Assembly: GCA_003001975.1 (NCBI GenBank)
Contig: PVUG01000012.1
Location: 1 to 64,000 of the forward strand
Direction: 5' to 3'
From: Martelella mediterranea
Lineage (GTDB): Bacteria; Pseudomonadota; Alphaproteobacteria; Rhizobiales; Rhizobiaceae
Length of the DNA: 64,000 nt
Shown: piece after piece, positions 35,837-44,828 of the stretch
Layout of the letters: each line of letters opens with the position of its first letter
Position numbering within the stretch: the stretch's first letter is position 1
The notes under the pieces: model-generated
Told to the model about the DNA's origin: nothing
The model's database searches: none
The model's input: the letters and a program-made list of their open reading frames with translations, nothing else
Program-made: the position numbers and the translations under genes

Positions 35837-36754
35837 CTACTCCTGCGGACTGAGCAACGGGAAGACGGCCATGCCGTCTTCCTCGCCGCGCGGATAGGCG
35901 CCTTCCTGGTGGCGTTTGTTCAGCAGTTTGTAGCCGGCCGGGCTGACGCCAATATAGCGTTTGAACATCCGTGAGAAATAATAGCTGTCGTCGTAACCGA
36001 CAAAGGCGGAGGCCTGTTTGACGGTCTGGCCGCTGGCGAGCACCGCCATGGCGCGCTCCATCCGCTTGAACTCCTGATATTTCGGCGGCGTGAGGCCGAC
36101 CTGTTTCTTGAATTCGCGCCGGAAATAATCCTGATTGTAGGGGATCGAGCCGAGCACCCGGTCAACCGTGTCCGGGCTCAGCGGATCGGCCGCAATCTGC
36201 GAGGCGGCAACCATCACAGAAAGCGAGAGACTGTCGGGGTTGTTGACCGCGACATCCTGTTGCGGGCGCCAGCGGATAAAGGCCGCCTCGATGAACTCGA
36301 TCAGCAGCACCATGAACAGATGATGCTGGGCGAAGGTGGTCGAGGACAGCGGTGCGGTTTCGCGGTAGTGGCGGGCCAGCGGCGCAATCATCTCCCAGCG
36401 CGGCAGATCGACCCACAGCCGGCAATCCATCTGTTCGAACAGGTCCATCCGCGCGAAGACCTCGGCACGGAAATGCTGCGCCACGCCGGTATAAAGCTCT
36501 TCGGAGGTGGAACGCCCGATGAAGCGCTCGCCGGCGGGAATCAGCAGGGCGCGGCCCGGTTTCATCGCAAAGGTTTCGCCGGCAACCTCGTATTCGGCCT
36601 GTCCGGTCAGACAGATGACGAGGTCGTGCACCTTGTTGACCTTGTCTGCCGTCCATGTCGATGTGTGCAACATTCTGATGGTCGAGCGGGTCAATGTCAG
36701 ATTGAGCGCATTCACCGCAAGGCCGTCCAGAACTCCACCTTCGATTTTCTCCAT
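35837..36754 (-). CDS. AraC-family transcriptional regulator
   Basis: This 305-residue protein has an N-terminal cupin-like sensing domain (about 25-110, with HDLVICLTGQAEYEVAGE) and a C-terminal double helix-turn-helix (about 190-285) ending in SYYFSRMFKRYIGVSPAGYK, the AraC signature. It is divergent from the oligogalacturonide ABC operon, so it probably activates that operon on sensing a pectin breakdown sugar. It is transcribed towards kdgK. Confidence 0.88.
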   Translation of the reverse strand: MEKIEGGVLDGLAVNALNLTLTRSTIRMLHTSTWTADKVNKVHDLVICLTGQAEYEVAGETFAMKPGRALLIPAGERFIGRSTSEELYTGVAQHFRAEVFARMDLFEQMDCRLWVDLPRWEMIAPLARHYRETAPLSSTTFAQHHLFMVLLIEFIEAAFIRWRPQQDVAVNNPDSLSLSVMVAASQIAADPLSPDTVDRVLGSIPYNQDYFRREFKKQVGLTPPKYQEFKRMERAMAVLASGQTVKQASAFVGYDDSYYFSRMFKRYIGVSPAGYKLLNKRHQEGAYPRGEEDGMAVFPLLSPQE

Positions 36755-37071
36755 CCTTTTGTCCGAAACCCTCTATTCCAAATCAGCTTGCAACCATGAT
36801 TATGAACACTGGAAACGCTGAAATAAAGGCGTATTACTTTAAAAACCATCTGGGAGGATGTCGCTCGTATGGGAAAAGTCGAAACCCGACTGGGTTGATC
36901 CCTCGCGCTGCGCACTAGCGCCATGCACAATTCAGAACACAATAACATCCGTGCGGCCCTTCGGGGGCAGCGCCTTTTGCGTTTGCCGCATGTTGCCTGC
37001 CCGTCTTTCGGGCAAGGCCGTGCCGACACGCCTTTGACGGGCTGCCGGAAACAACAAACGGGAATGCGGTC
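36755..37071. other. 317-bp divergent promoter region between araC-type gene and togM
   Basis: No gene is seen. It should carry both promoters and the AraC-type binding sites. An AT-rich tract at about 36822-36845 is a candidate promoter area. A bulged hairpin sits at 36995-37018 in the presumed togM leader. Confidence 0.5.
36995..37018 (+). other. Hairpin in the presumed togM leader
   Basis: GCCTGCCCG and CGGGCAAGGC pair with one bulged A around a TCTTT loop, about 53 bp before togM. It lacks a T-run. It may stabilise the mRNA or limit translation. Confidence 0.35.
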
Positions 37072-37956
37072 ATGAGCGGTGAAAATCGTTTCATGGGGCT
37101 CGCCTATCTGTCCCCATACATCATCGGCCTGCTGCTGTTTACGGCAGTGCCTTTTCTTGCCTCTTTCGTGCTGTCGTTTACCGACTATTCGCTGATGAGT
37201 TCGCCCCATTTCGTCGGGTTGAAGAACTATATCCGGCTGTTCACGCATGACCGCACGTTCAACAAGTCGCTCAGCGTGACGTTGATCTACGTGTTCTCGA
37301 CCGTGCCGCTGAAGCTGGCCTTCGCGCTGTTCATCGCGGTGATCCTGAACTACAAGCTGAAGTTCATCAATTTCTTCCGCACGGCCTTCTATGTGCCGTC
37401 GATCCTCGGCGGGTCCGTCGCGATCGCGGTGCTGTGGCGCTATCTGTTTGCCGATGTCGGCCTGATCAACATGATGCTGGAAGGCCTCGGCCTGCCGGAG
37501 GTCAACTGGTTCGGCGATCCCACCAACGCGCTGTTCACCATCACCCTGTTGCGGTTGTGGCAGTTCGGCTCGGCGATGGTGATCTTCCTGGCAGCCCTTC
37601 AGAGCGTCGACAATTCGCTTTACGAGGCCGCCGCCATCGACGGGGCCGGCAAGTGGAAGACCTTCTTCTTCATCACCCTGCCGCTGATCACGCCGGTGAT
37701 CTTCTTCAACCTCATCATGCAGACGGTTCAGGCGTTCCAGGAGTTCAACGGTCCCTACATCATTACCGGTGGCGGTCCGCTGAAATCCACCTACCTGCTG
37801 CCGCTCTACATTTATGACGAAGCGTTCAAGAACTTCCGCATGGGCTATGCCTCGGCCATTGCCTGGGTCATGTTCGCCATCATCATGGTCCTGACGCTGA
37901 TTGCCTTCTGGTCGTCACGTCACTGGGTCTACTACGCCGGCGACAAGAGGAGCTGA
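37072..37956 (+). CDS. togM: Oligogalacturonide ABC transporter permease (TogM-like)
   Basis: This 294-residue MalF-type permease has six membrane spans, with the ATPase-coupling EAA loop reading YEAAAIDGAGKWKTFFFITLPLI. It is first of four genes in the order permease, permease, ATPase, binding protein, the TogMNAB order known from Dickeya. The assignment to oligogalacturonides rests on this order, on the TogB-like binding protein and on the pectin enzyme gene that follows. GGGAA precedes the ATG. togN starts 2 bp after its stop. Confidence 0.75.
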   Translation: MSGENRFMGLAYLSPYIIGLLLFTAVPFLASFVLSFTDYSLMSSPHFVGLKNYIRLFTHDRTFNKSLSVTLIYVFSTVPLKLAFALFIAVILNYKLKFINFFRTAFYVPSILGGSVAIAVLWRYLFADVGLINMMLEGLGLPEVNWFGDPTNALFTITLLRLWQFGSAMVIFLAALQSVDNSLYEAAAIDGAGKWKTFFFITLPLITPVIFFNLIMQTVQAFQEFNGPYIITGGGPLKSTYLLPLYIYDEAFKNFRMGYASAIAWVMFAIIMVLTLIAFWSSRHWVYYAGDKRS

Positions 37957-37958
37957 TC

Positions 37959-38870
37959 ATGACCGAGCAAACCTTGTCCAGCATGCTGTCCGCCCGCGAC
38001 CTGGAAGCCATCCGCGCCCGCAAACGCGAACAGCGCAAAGTCGCGATCTCGTCGTTCATCCGCTATGTGGTCCTGCTTGTGGTCGGGCTGATCATGCTCT
38101 ACCCGCTGATCTGGCTGATCGGCGCGTCGTTCAAGACCAACGCCGAAATGTTCACGAGCGCCGGCTTCTGGCCGACCCATCCGACCGTCAGCGGTTATAT
38201 CGAAGGCTGGAAAACCTCGACGCCCTATACGTTCGGTCGGTTCTTCCTCAACACCTTCCTGATCCTGATTCCGAAAATGATCGGAACCGCGATCTCGGCC
38301 ACCGCCGTTGCCTATGGCTTCGCCCGGTTCGAGTTTCCCGGCAAGAAGATCCTGTTTTCCTCGCTGATCGCGATCCTGCTTCTGCCCAACGTCGTCACCC
38401 GTATTCCGCAATACCTGCTGTTTCGGGAATTCGGCTGGCTCGACAGTTTCCTGCCGCTGTGGGTGCCGTCTGCCCTTGCCGGTGATGCGTTCTTCGTCTT
38501 CATGCTGGTCCAGTTCCTGCGCGCCATCCCGCGTGACATGGAAGAGGCCGCACGCGTTGACGGCGCCTCGAGCTGGCAGGCCCTTCTCTTCATCGTCGTA
38601 CCGCTGCTCACACCGGCCCTGATTTCGGTCTGCCTGTTCCAGTTCATGTGGACGATGAACGACTTCCTCGGGCCGTTGATCTACCTGTCCTCGGTCGACA
38701 AATACCCGGTCTCGCTGGCCCTCAAACTGTCGATCGACACCACTGAAGCATTCGCCTGGAACAAGATTCTCTCCATGTCGGTGCTTGCGATCACGCCCGC
38801 TCTCGTCGTGTTCTTCATGGCACAGAAATATTTCATCGAAGGTATCTCCGCTGGCGGAGTCAAAGGATAA
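37959..38870 (+). CDS. togN: Oligogalacturonide ABC transporter permease (TogN-like)
   Basis: This 303-residue MalG-type permease has a cytoplasmic N-terminus of about 35 residues followed by six spans. The coupling loop reads MEEAARVDGASSWQALLFIVVPLL. It pairs with TogM to form the channel. GGAGC precedes the ATG and the gene is 2 bp from togM, so the two are co-translated. Confidence 0.75.
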   Translation: MTEQTLSSMLSARDLEAIRARKREQRKVAISSFIRYVVLLVVGLIMLYPLIWLIGASFKTNAEMFTSAGFWPTHPTVSGYIEGWKTSTPYTFGRFFLNTFLILIPKMIGTAISATAVAYGFARFEFPGKKILFSSLIAILLLPNVVTRIPQYLLFREFGWLDSFLPLWVPSALAGDAFFVFMLVQFLRAIPRDMEEAARVDGASSWQALLFIVVPLLTPALISVCLFQFMWTMNDFLGPLIYLSSVDKYPVSLALKLSIDTTEAFAWNKILSMSVLAITPALVVFFMAQKYFIEGISAGGVKG

Positions 38871-38875
38871 CAACC

Positions 38876-39988
38876 ATGGCCAGAGTTCAGCTGAAAAATC
38901 TCGAAAAAGTCTACGGCAAGTTCAAGGCCGTTCACGGCATCGATCTGGAAATCGAGGATGGCGAGTTCATGGTGCTGGTCGGCCCGTCCGGCTGCGCCAA
39001 GTCGACGACGCTGCGCATGATCGCCGGTCTCGAACGCATCTCCGGCGGCGAAATCCGCATCGGCGACGATCTCGTCAACGACAAGGCCCCGGGCCAGCGC
39101 GGCATCGCCATGGTGTTCCAGAACTATGCGCTTTACCCGCATATGAAGGTGAAGAACAACCTCTCCTTCGGTCTTCGCCTGAAGCATGCACCGAAGGACG
39201 AGATTGCCGCGTCCACCGACGAGGTCTCCCACATTCTGGAGATCGAGGAATATCTGGAACGCCTGCCGAAGCAGCTTTCCGGCGGTCAGGCCCAGCGTGT
39301 GGCGCTCGGCCGTGCCCTGATCAAGAAGCCGCAGGTATTCCTGTTCGACGAACCGCTGTCGAACCTCGATGCGAAACTGCGCGCCTCGATGCGGGTGCGC
39401 ATCACCGACCTGCACAAGCAGCTTCTGGCGGACGGCATGCATTCGACCGTCGTCTACGTCACCCATGACCAGACCGAAGCGATGACCATGGGCAATCGTA
39501 TCTGCGTTATGAAGGAAGGCCGGATCATGCAGGTCGCCGATCCCTTCACGCTGTACCAGAGGCCGGCCAACGCCTTTGTCGCGGGCTTCATCGGTTCGCC
39601 GGAAATGAATATCGGCGATGCCACCCTCGTTGACGGTGGAAAGCTGAAGATCGGCACGCAGGTCATCACCATCGATGAAAAGGCGCGCGCGCGCATCGAC
39701 AAGGATGCCCCGACGGAGGTGACCTTCGGCGTGCGTCCCCAGCACTTCCACATTGTCGACCAGAACGCGGAAGAAGGGCTGCTCGGCCGCGTCTCCCATG
39801 TCGAGTTCATGGGCCACGAGGTCTACCTCTACATCATGGTGGAGGGGCATTCCTTCATCGTCGTCGTTCCGGCCACGGGGCTGGAGCGGCAGAACCTGCG
39901 GGATGAGCAGATCCGCATCATGCCGCAGGAAGACGCCCTGCATATCTTTCACCGCCGCACCGGCGAGAACATCTCGCTGTCGGCATGA
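38876..39988 (+). CDS. togA: Oligogalacturonide ABC transporter ATPase (TogA-like)
   Basis: This 370-residue MalK/UgpC-type ATPase has Walker A GPSGCAKST, signature LSGGQAQR, Walker B VFLFDEPLSNLD and switch His in YVTHDQTEAM, followed by a C-terminal TOBE/OB domain (about 240-370). The Walker A motif has Ala where most members have the third Gly (GCGKST); the Lys and Ser/Thr that bind ATP are kept, so activity is likely. The stop lies 35 bp before the togB start. Confidence 0.8.
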   Translation: MARVQLKNLEKVYGKFKAVHGIDLEIEDGEFMVLVGPSGCAKSTTLRMIAGLERISGGEIRIGDDLVNDKAPGQRGIAMVFQNYALYPHMKVKNNLSFGLRLKHAPKDEIAASTDEVSHILEIEEYLERLPKQLSGGQAQRVALGRALIKKPQVFLFDEPLSNLDAKLRASMRVRITDLHKQLLADGMHSTVVYVTHDQTEAMTMGNRICVMKEGRIMQVADPFTLYQRPANAFVAGFIGSPEMNIGDATLVDGGKLKIGTQVITIDEKARARIDKDAPTEVTFGVRPQHFHIVDQNAEEGLLGRVSHVEFMGHEVYLYIMVEGHSFIVVVPATGLERQNLRDEQIRIMPQEDALHIFHRRTGENISLSA

Positions 39989-40023
39989 GTTTCGTAAACC
40001 GTCTTTTTCAAAGGGAGGAAAAT

Positions 40024-41304
40024 ATGACCATGAAACTGACAATCCTGGCCGGCCTGATGGCTGCCACATCGCTGACGGCAGCCAATGCCGCCGATCTCCG
40101 CATGTCCTGGTGGGGCGGCGACAGCCGTCACCTGGCCACCCAGGAAGCGCTGAAATATTGCGGCGACAAGCTCGGCCACACCGTCTCTCCGGAATTCACC
40201 GGCTGGACCGGCCATCAGGAAAAGATCACCACGCAGCTGGCCGGCGGTACCGAAGCCGACATCATGCAGATCAACTGGCCCTGGCTGCCGCTGTTCACGC
40301 CGACCGGTGAAGGTTTCGCCGATCTCAACGACTTCTCCGATATCATCGATCTGTCGCAGTGGACCGATGCGGAGCTTGCCACCTCGACCGTCAATGGTCA
40401 TCTGCAGGGCCTGCCGCTGTCGATCACCGGTCGTGTACCGTTCTTCAACCAGACGACCTTCGAAAAGGCCGGTCTGGAACTGCCGAAGACCTGGGACGAC
40501 ATGGACAAGGCCGGCATCACCTTCAAGGAAAAGCTCGGCGAAGATTATTTCCCCTATGAAGCCTCGAGCCCGACCCAGAGTGGTCTCGACATTCGTCTTC
40601 TGATCACCGCCTATCTGACGCAGAAGACCGGCAAGACCATGATCGAGCCCGATACGCTCGAATTCAATTACAGCAAGGAAGAGCTGGTCGACGGGCTGAA
40701 CCTCTACAAGAAGTTCGTCGAAGACGGCGTCGTCATCCCCTGGCCGAAGGTCGCTGCCGGCGGCAATCTGGTGCTCAATGAAAATCCGGAATGGGCCAAC
40801 GGCCACATTGCCGGCACCTATGCCTGGGATTCGACCTATTTCAAGATTGGCGACGTGCTTGAGGAAGGTCAGGTGCTGACGGCTTCGACCATTCCGCTTG
40901 CCGAAGGCGCCACCAATGACGGCGTTTATCGCAAGCCTTCGATGCTGTTCTCGATCTCGAAGAATTCGGACAACCAGGACGCCGCGGCCGAAGTGGTCAA
41001 TTGCCTCCTGAATGATGAGGGCGCGATTGATATCCTCGGCACGACCCGCGGCATTCCGGCCTCGAAAAAGGCTCTCGAACAGCTGGAAGCGGGCGACCAG
41101 ATCGCGCCTGAGCAGATGAAGGCTCACCAGATCATTCTGGCTGCGACCGGTCCGACGATTTCGCCGTATTTCGAACATCCGCAGATCTCGCAGGCGATCG
41201 GCGATCCGCTCGAAGAGTTCGCCTATGACCAGATCGACGCCGAAACGGCCGCCGATGACATTCTTTACAATGTCGAGGACGTTCTGGACCGTATCCGCAA
41301 CTAG
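40024..41304 (+). CDS. togB: Oligogalacturonide-binding protein (TogB-like)
   Basis: This 426-residue periplasmic protein has a signal peptide ending ANAAD. The mature protein opens LRMSWWGGDSRHLATQEAL, which strongly resembles TogB and related pectin-oligomer binding proteins, followed by GWTGHQEKITTQLAGGTEADIMQINWPWLP. It delivers di- and tri-galacturonides to TogMNA. GGGAGG precedes the ATG at 40024; an earlier in-frame start at 39985 overlaps togA and has no ribosome site. It lies 58 bp before the GH28-GH105 gene. Confidence 0.8.
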   Translation: MTMKLTILAGLMAATSLTAANAADLRMSWWGGDSRHLATQEALKYCGDKLGHTVSPEFTGWTGHQEKITTQLAGGTEADIMQINWPWLPLFTPTGEGFADLNDFSDIIDLSQWTDAELATSTVNGHLQGLPLSITGRVPFFNQTTFEKAGLELPKTWDDMDKAGITFKEKLGEDYFPYEASSPTQSGLDIRLLITAYLTQKTGKTMIEPDTLEFNYSKEELVDGLNLYKKFVEDGVVIPWPKVAAGGNLVLNENPEWANGHIAGTYAWDSTYFKIGDVLEEGQVLTASTIPLAEGATNDGVYRKPSMLFSISKNSDNQDAAAEVVNCLLNDEGAIDILGTTRGIPASKKALEQLEAGDQIAPEQMKAHQIILAATGPTISPYFEHPQISQAIGDPLEEFAYDQIDAETAADDILYNVEDVLDRIRN

Positions 41305-41362
41305 ACCTTGCCGGGGGCGGCAATAGCCGCCCCCAATACTTTCGTATCCTGCTTGGACGACC

Positions 41363-43966
41363 ATGATGACTGCCATTGAGTTGCTCGCCGTTTCGGCGAG
41401 GACGGTGACCTTTGCCGTCTTTTCCGGCGAGAATAAATACTTCCTGAAGGCCCCGGTGTCCTGGCGGCTTGCGACGGAGAACACCGGTGAGACGGTGGCA
41501 GAAGGCGTGAGCGAGCGCACTGTATTCTCGATCAATGGCCTTGAGCCGCACACGGCCTATCGTCTGGTCATCGGCAGCGAGGCGCTTGATTTCGTCACCG
41601 CGCCGGAAACCGAATTCGCCGATGTTGCTGATTTCGGCGCCAGCCTTCAGTCGGAAAACAATGCGGTTGCGATCCAGAAGGCGATCGACGGTCTGCCCGA
41701 AGGTGCGACGCTCTATTTCGGCCCGGGCGTGTGGAAAAGCGGCCCGCTTTTCCTGAAATCCGGTCTGACGCTGATGCTGGACCCCGAAGCCGTGCTTTAC
41801 GGCATTGCAGACCGCGATCAATACCCGATCCTGCCCGCCCGCGACGAAAACGGGCGTGTGCTCGGCACCTGGGAAGGTGTTGCCGAGCCCTGCTATGCGA
41901 GCCTGCTGACGGCAATCGATGCGTCCGACATCGCCATTGTCGGCGGCGGTGTCATCGATGCCGGCGGCGATCGCGGCGACTGGTGGCAATGGGCCAAGGA
42001 AACCCGCAATGGCGCGCGGCGGCCGCGCAGCCTGTTCTTCAACCGCTGCAGCAATGTCACTGTCACAGGTGTCACGGTGCGCAATTCACCGTCCTGGATG
42101 GTGCATCCGGTGTTCACCAGAGATATGCTGGTGGCCGATGTGAAGATCGAGAGCGATCCGGGTTCCCCCAATACGGACGGGTTCGATCCGGAATGCTGCG
42201 AAAATGTCCGCATGCGCGGCATTCATTTTTCGGTCGGCGATGACTGCGTCGCCATCAAGGCCGGCAAGCGCGATCCCAAGGGCGGGCTCGACGGGCCGAC
42301 CCGTAATATCCGCATCGAAAACTGCTTCATGGAACGCGGTCATGGCGGCGTCGTCATCGGCTCGGAAATGAGCGGCACGGTCTCCGGCGTCACGGTGGCG
42401 CGCTGCGAAATGCGCGACACGGATCGCGGCCTGCGTGTGAAGACGCGGCGCGGACGCGGCGGTTTCGTTTCCCGCATTCTGGTCGAGGACTGCGACATGG
42501 ACAATGTCGCAAGCCCGTTCGTGATGAACGCATTCTATTTCTGCGATGCCGACGGCAAGTCGGATTACGTACAGTCGCGCGCCGCGCTGCCGGTTGATGA
42601 CCGCACGCCGCGCATGTCGGAGATTACCTTCCGCCGCATCGTCGCACGCAATGTGCACACTTCGGCTGCCGCCTTTTACGGCCTGCCGGAAATGCCGATC
42701 GAGAATGTGACGATCGAGGACTATACCGTCTCCTACGCGCCGGACGCAGAAGCGCAGCCGCCGGTCATGGCCTGCGGGATCGATCCCGTGCGCCATGGCG
42801 GCGTCATCGCCGAAAACGCTTCCGTCACGGCCCGCAATGTCATTTTCGGCAACGAAGGCGCCGAAGAACCCTATTACCGTCAGGCGCTGCTGCGCTACTG
42901 CGACGAATACGCCGCGGATTACCGCGCCTACAAGGGCGGTTCGCTCTGCTATGAGGACGGCTGCCTTTATCGCGGTCTGATTGCGCTTTACGAGACGACC
43001 GGGGAAACACGCTGGTTCGATCACCTCGTCCGCCATGTCAACGCGCAGGTTGACGAAGATGGCGTGATGAATGGTTATGTGGCCGAAGACTTCAACATCG
43101 ATAACATTCTTTCCGGCCGCGCGCTGATCTGGCTGGCGCGGCGCTCCAACGATCCGCGCTATCGCAAGGCCGCCGACCAGCTTGTTGCCCAGTTGGCCGA
43201 GCATCCGCGCGTCAAGGAAGGCCCGCACTGGCACAAACACCGCTATCCCGAACAGGTCTGGCTTGACGGGCTCTATATGGGCCTGCCCTTCAAGGCTGAA
43301 TATGGCCTCGCATTCGACCGGCCGGATCTCGTGACCGAGGCGGCCAATGAATTGCTGACCGGGCTTGAACTGACCTATGACGCCGAAAGCAGGCTTTATC
43401 GCCATGCCTATGATTCCGCCAGGGCGCAGCCCTGGGCGGACAAGGATACCGGACAGTCTCCGGCCCACTGGTCGCGTGCGATTGGCTGGGCGGCGATGGC
43501 GATGGTCGATCTCGTCGAATACCTGCCGGAGGACGAGCAGCGCTCGCAGATCATTGCGCGTTGGGCTGCGCTTGCCGAAAGGTTGGCAGCGCTTGCGACC
43601 ACCGACGGCCGCTGGCTGCAGGTGCCCGACCGGCCGGAGCTTGGCGGCAATTATGCGGAAAGCTCGGCAACGGCCATGTTTGCCTACGCCTTTTTGAAAG
43701 CGGATCGTCTCGGTCTTGGCGCAACCGCCGGCACCGGCCGGAAAGCCTTTGAATCGCTTTACAGGAACGCGTTCAAAATCGACGGCAATGGCCGGCGCGT
43801 GCTGGGCGCCATCGTCTGGGTTGCCGGTCTCGGCGGTTTCAATGGCCAGTATCGTGATGGCACGCCCGGCTACTATCTGACCGAGACGCTCAATCCCGAC
43901 GATATCAAGGGCGTCGGCCCGTTCATGATGGGATTTGCCGAGCTGCTTGCCCGCTCACAATCATAA
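41363..43966 (+). CDS. Cytosolic GH28-GH105 fusion: polygalacturonase plus unsaturated uronyl hydrolase
   Basis: This 867-residue two-enzyme protein has a short N-terminal beta domain (about 1-80), then a GH28 beta-helix (about 85-490) with NTDG at 270-273, DD at 293-294, GHG at 326-328 and RVK at 358-360, the four GH28 catalytic motifs. A GH105 alpha/alpha barrel (about 500-865) follows, with WLDG at 633-636 holding the expected catalytic Asp D635 and HWSRAIGWAAMAM near 702. No signal peptide is seen. It should cut imported oligogalacturonides to galacturonate and release the unsaturated end sugar that feeds KduI. The second Met at 41366 is an alternative start. Confidence 0.9.
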   Translation: MMTAIELLAVSARTVTFAVFSGENKYFLKAPVSWRLATENTGETVAEGVSERTVFSINGLEPHTAYRLVIGSEALDFVTAPETEFADVADFGASLQSENNAVAIQKAIDGLPEGATLYFGPGVWKSGPLFLKSGLTLMLDPEAVLYGIADRDQYPILPARDENGRVLGTWEGVAEPCYASLLTAIDASDIAIVGGGVIDAGGDRGDWWQWAKETRNGARRPRSLFFNRCSNVTVTGVTVRNSPSWMVHPVFTRDMLVADVKIESDPGSPNTDGFDPECCENVRMRGIHFSVGDDCVAIKAGKRDPKGGLDGPTRNIRIENCFMERGHGGVVIGSEMSGTVSGVTVARCEMRDTDRGLRVKTRRGRGGFVSRILVEDCDMDNVASPFVMNAFYFCDADGKSDYVQSRAALPVDDRTPRMSEITFRRIVARNVHTSAAAFYGLPEMPIENVTIEDYTVSYAPDAEAQPPVMACGIDPVRHGGVIAENASVTARNVIFGNEGAEEPYYRQALLRYCDEYAADYRAYKGGSLCYEDGCLYRGLIALYETTGETRWFDHLVRHVNAQVDEDGVMNGYVAEDFNIDNILSGRALIWLARRSNDPRYRKAADQLVAQLAEHPRVKEGPHWHKHRYPEQVWLDGLYMGLPFKAEYGLAFDRPDLVTEAANELLTGLELTYDAESRLYRHAYDSARAQPWADKDTGQSPAHWSRAIGWAAMAMVDLVEYLPEDEQRSQIIARWAALAERLAALATTDGRWLQVPDRPELGGNYAESSATAMFAYAFLKADRLGLGATAGTGRKAFESLYRNAFKIDGNGRRVLGAIVWVAGLGGFNGQYRDGTPGYYLTETLNPDDIKGVGPFMMGFAELLARSQS

Positions 43967-43986
43967 AAAAGCTTCCTCCCGAAGCT
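43966..43986 (-). terminator. Terminator of the minus-strand TrpX-type ABC operon
   Basis: On the minus strand AGCTTC and GAAGCT flank GGGAG and are followed by six T residues. It lies about 45 bp after the stop of the minus-strand ABC ATPase gene and directly abuts the stop of the pectin enzyme gene. Confidence 0.75.
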
Positions 43987-44018
43987 GGCGGCTGGCCGAA
44001 AGGTCAGCCGCCTTTTTT
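43987..44018 (+). terminator. Terminator of the togMNAB-GH28/GH105 operon
   Basis: GGCGGCTG and CAGCCGCC form an 8-bp stem followed by six T residues on the plus strand. It stands back to back with the minus-strand terminator at 43966-43986. Confidence 0.88.
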
Positions 44019-44030
44019 GTGGCTCCACAG

Positions 44031-44828
44031 CTAGGCCAGCACGAGCTGGTCGTCGTCGATATCGGTGCCGGCGGCGCGGCCGAAACGTTCCAGCAGGTCG
44101 GAGACCTGAAGTCTGGAGCGTTCCTCGCCCTTGATGTCGAGGACGATCCGGCCGGCATTCATCATCAGCGTGCGGGTGCCATAGGCCAGCGCGTCGCGCA
44201 TCGAGTGGGTCACCATCAGCGTGGTCAGCTTGCGCTCCTTGGCGATCTCGTCCGACAGGGTCAGCACCTTGTGGGCGGCGGATGGATCGAGCGCTGCCGT
44301 ATGTTCGTCCAGCACCAGGATCTTCATCGGCAGCAGCGTTGCCATCAACAGGCTGACAGCCTGCCGCTGGCCGCCCGACAGCGCCCCGATCGGCGTGCCC
44401 ATGCGATGCTCGAGCCCGAGGCCAAGCTTTTCCAGATGCTCGGCGAACATCGCCTTCTGGTTCTTTTTGCCAAGTGCAAGACCAAGACCGCGCTTCTTGC
44501 CGCGGGCAGCGGCAAGCGCCAGATTCTCCTCGATGGAAAGTGAGGAACAGGTGCCCAGTCGCGGTTCCTGAAACACGCGGCCGACATAGCGTGCGCGCTT
44601 GGCCGCGGGCCAGTCGGTCACATCCAGCCCGTCGAGCTTGACGGAGCCGCTGTCGGGTTTGACGGTGCCGACCACGGATGACAGCAGCGTCGACTTGCCG
44701 GCGCCGTTCGAGCCGATCACGGTGACGAATTCGCCTTCTTCGATCGCCATGGAAACGCCGCGCAGGGCCTTGACTTCCGTTGCGGTGCCCGGATTGAAGG
44801 TGAGGCGGATGTCGGAAAGGGAAAGCAT
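44031..44828 (-). CDS. ABC transporter ATPase (TrpX-type system)
   Basis: This 265-residue ATPase has Walker A GSNGAGKST, signature ALSGGQRQAVSL and Walker B KILVLDEHTAALDP. The His-carrying DEHTAAL is usual for ATPases that work with ABC_sub_bind proteins. It energises uptake by the permease and binding protein upstream. Its ATG shares one base with the permease stop (TGATG). Confidence 0.88.
   Translation of the reverse strand: MLSLSDIRLTFNPGTATEVKALRGVSMAIEEGEFVTVIGSNGAGKSTLLSSVVGTVKPDSGSVKLDGLDVTDWPAAKRARYVGRVFQEPRLGTCSSLSIEENLALAAARGKKRGLGLALGKKNQKAMFAEHLEKLGLGLEHRMGTPIGALSGGQRQAVSLLMATLLPMKILVLDEHTAALDPSAAHKVLTLSDEIAKERKLTTLMVTHSMRDALAYGTRTLMMNAGRIVLDIKGEERSRLQVSDLLERFGRAAGTDIDDDQLVLA

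Noticed and set aside
42086-43468. Long open frame opposite the GH28-GH105 gene
   Set aside because: It is an antisense shadow. Both catalytic domains are on the plus strand.
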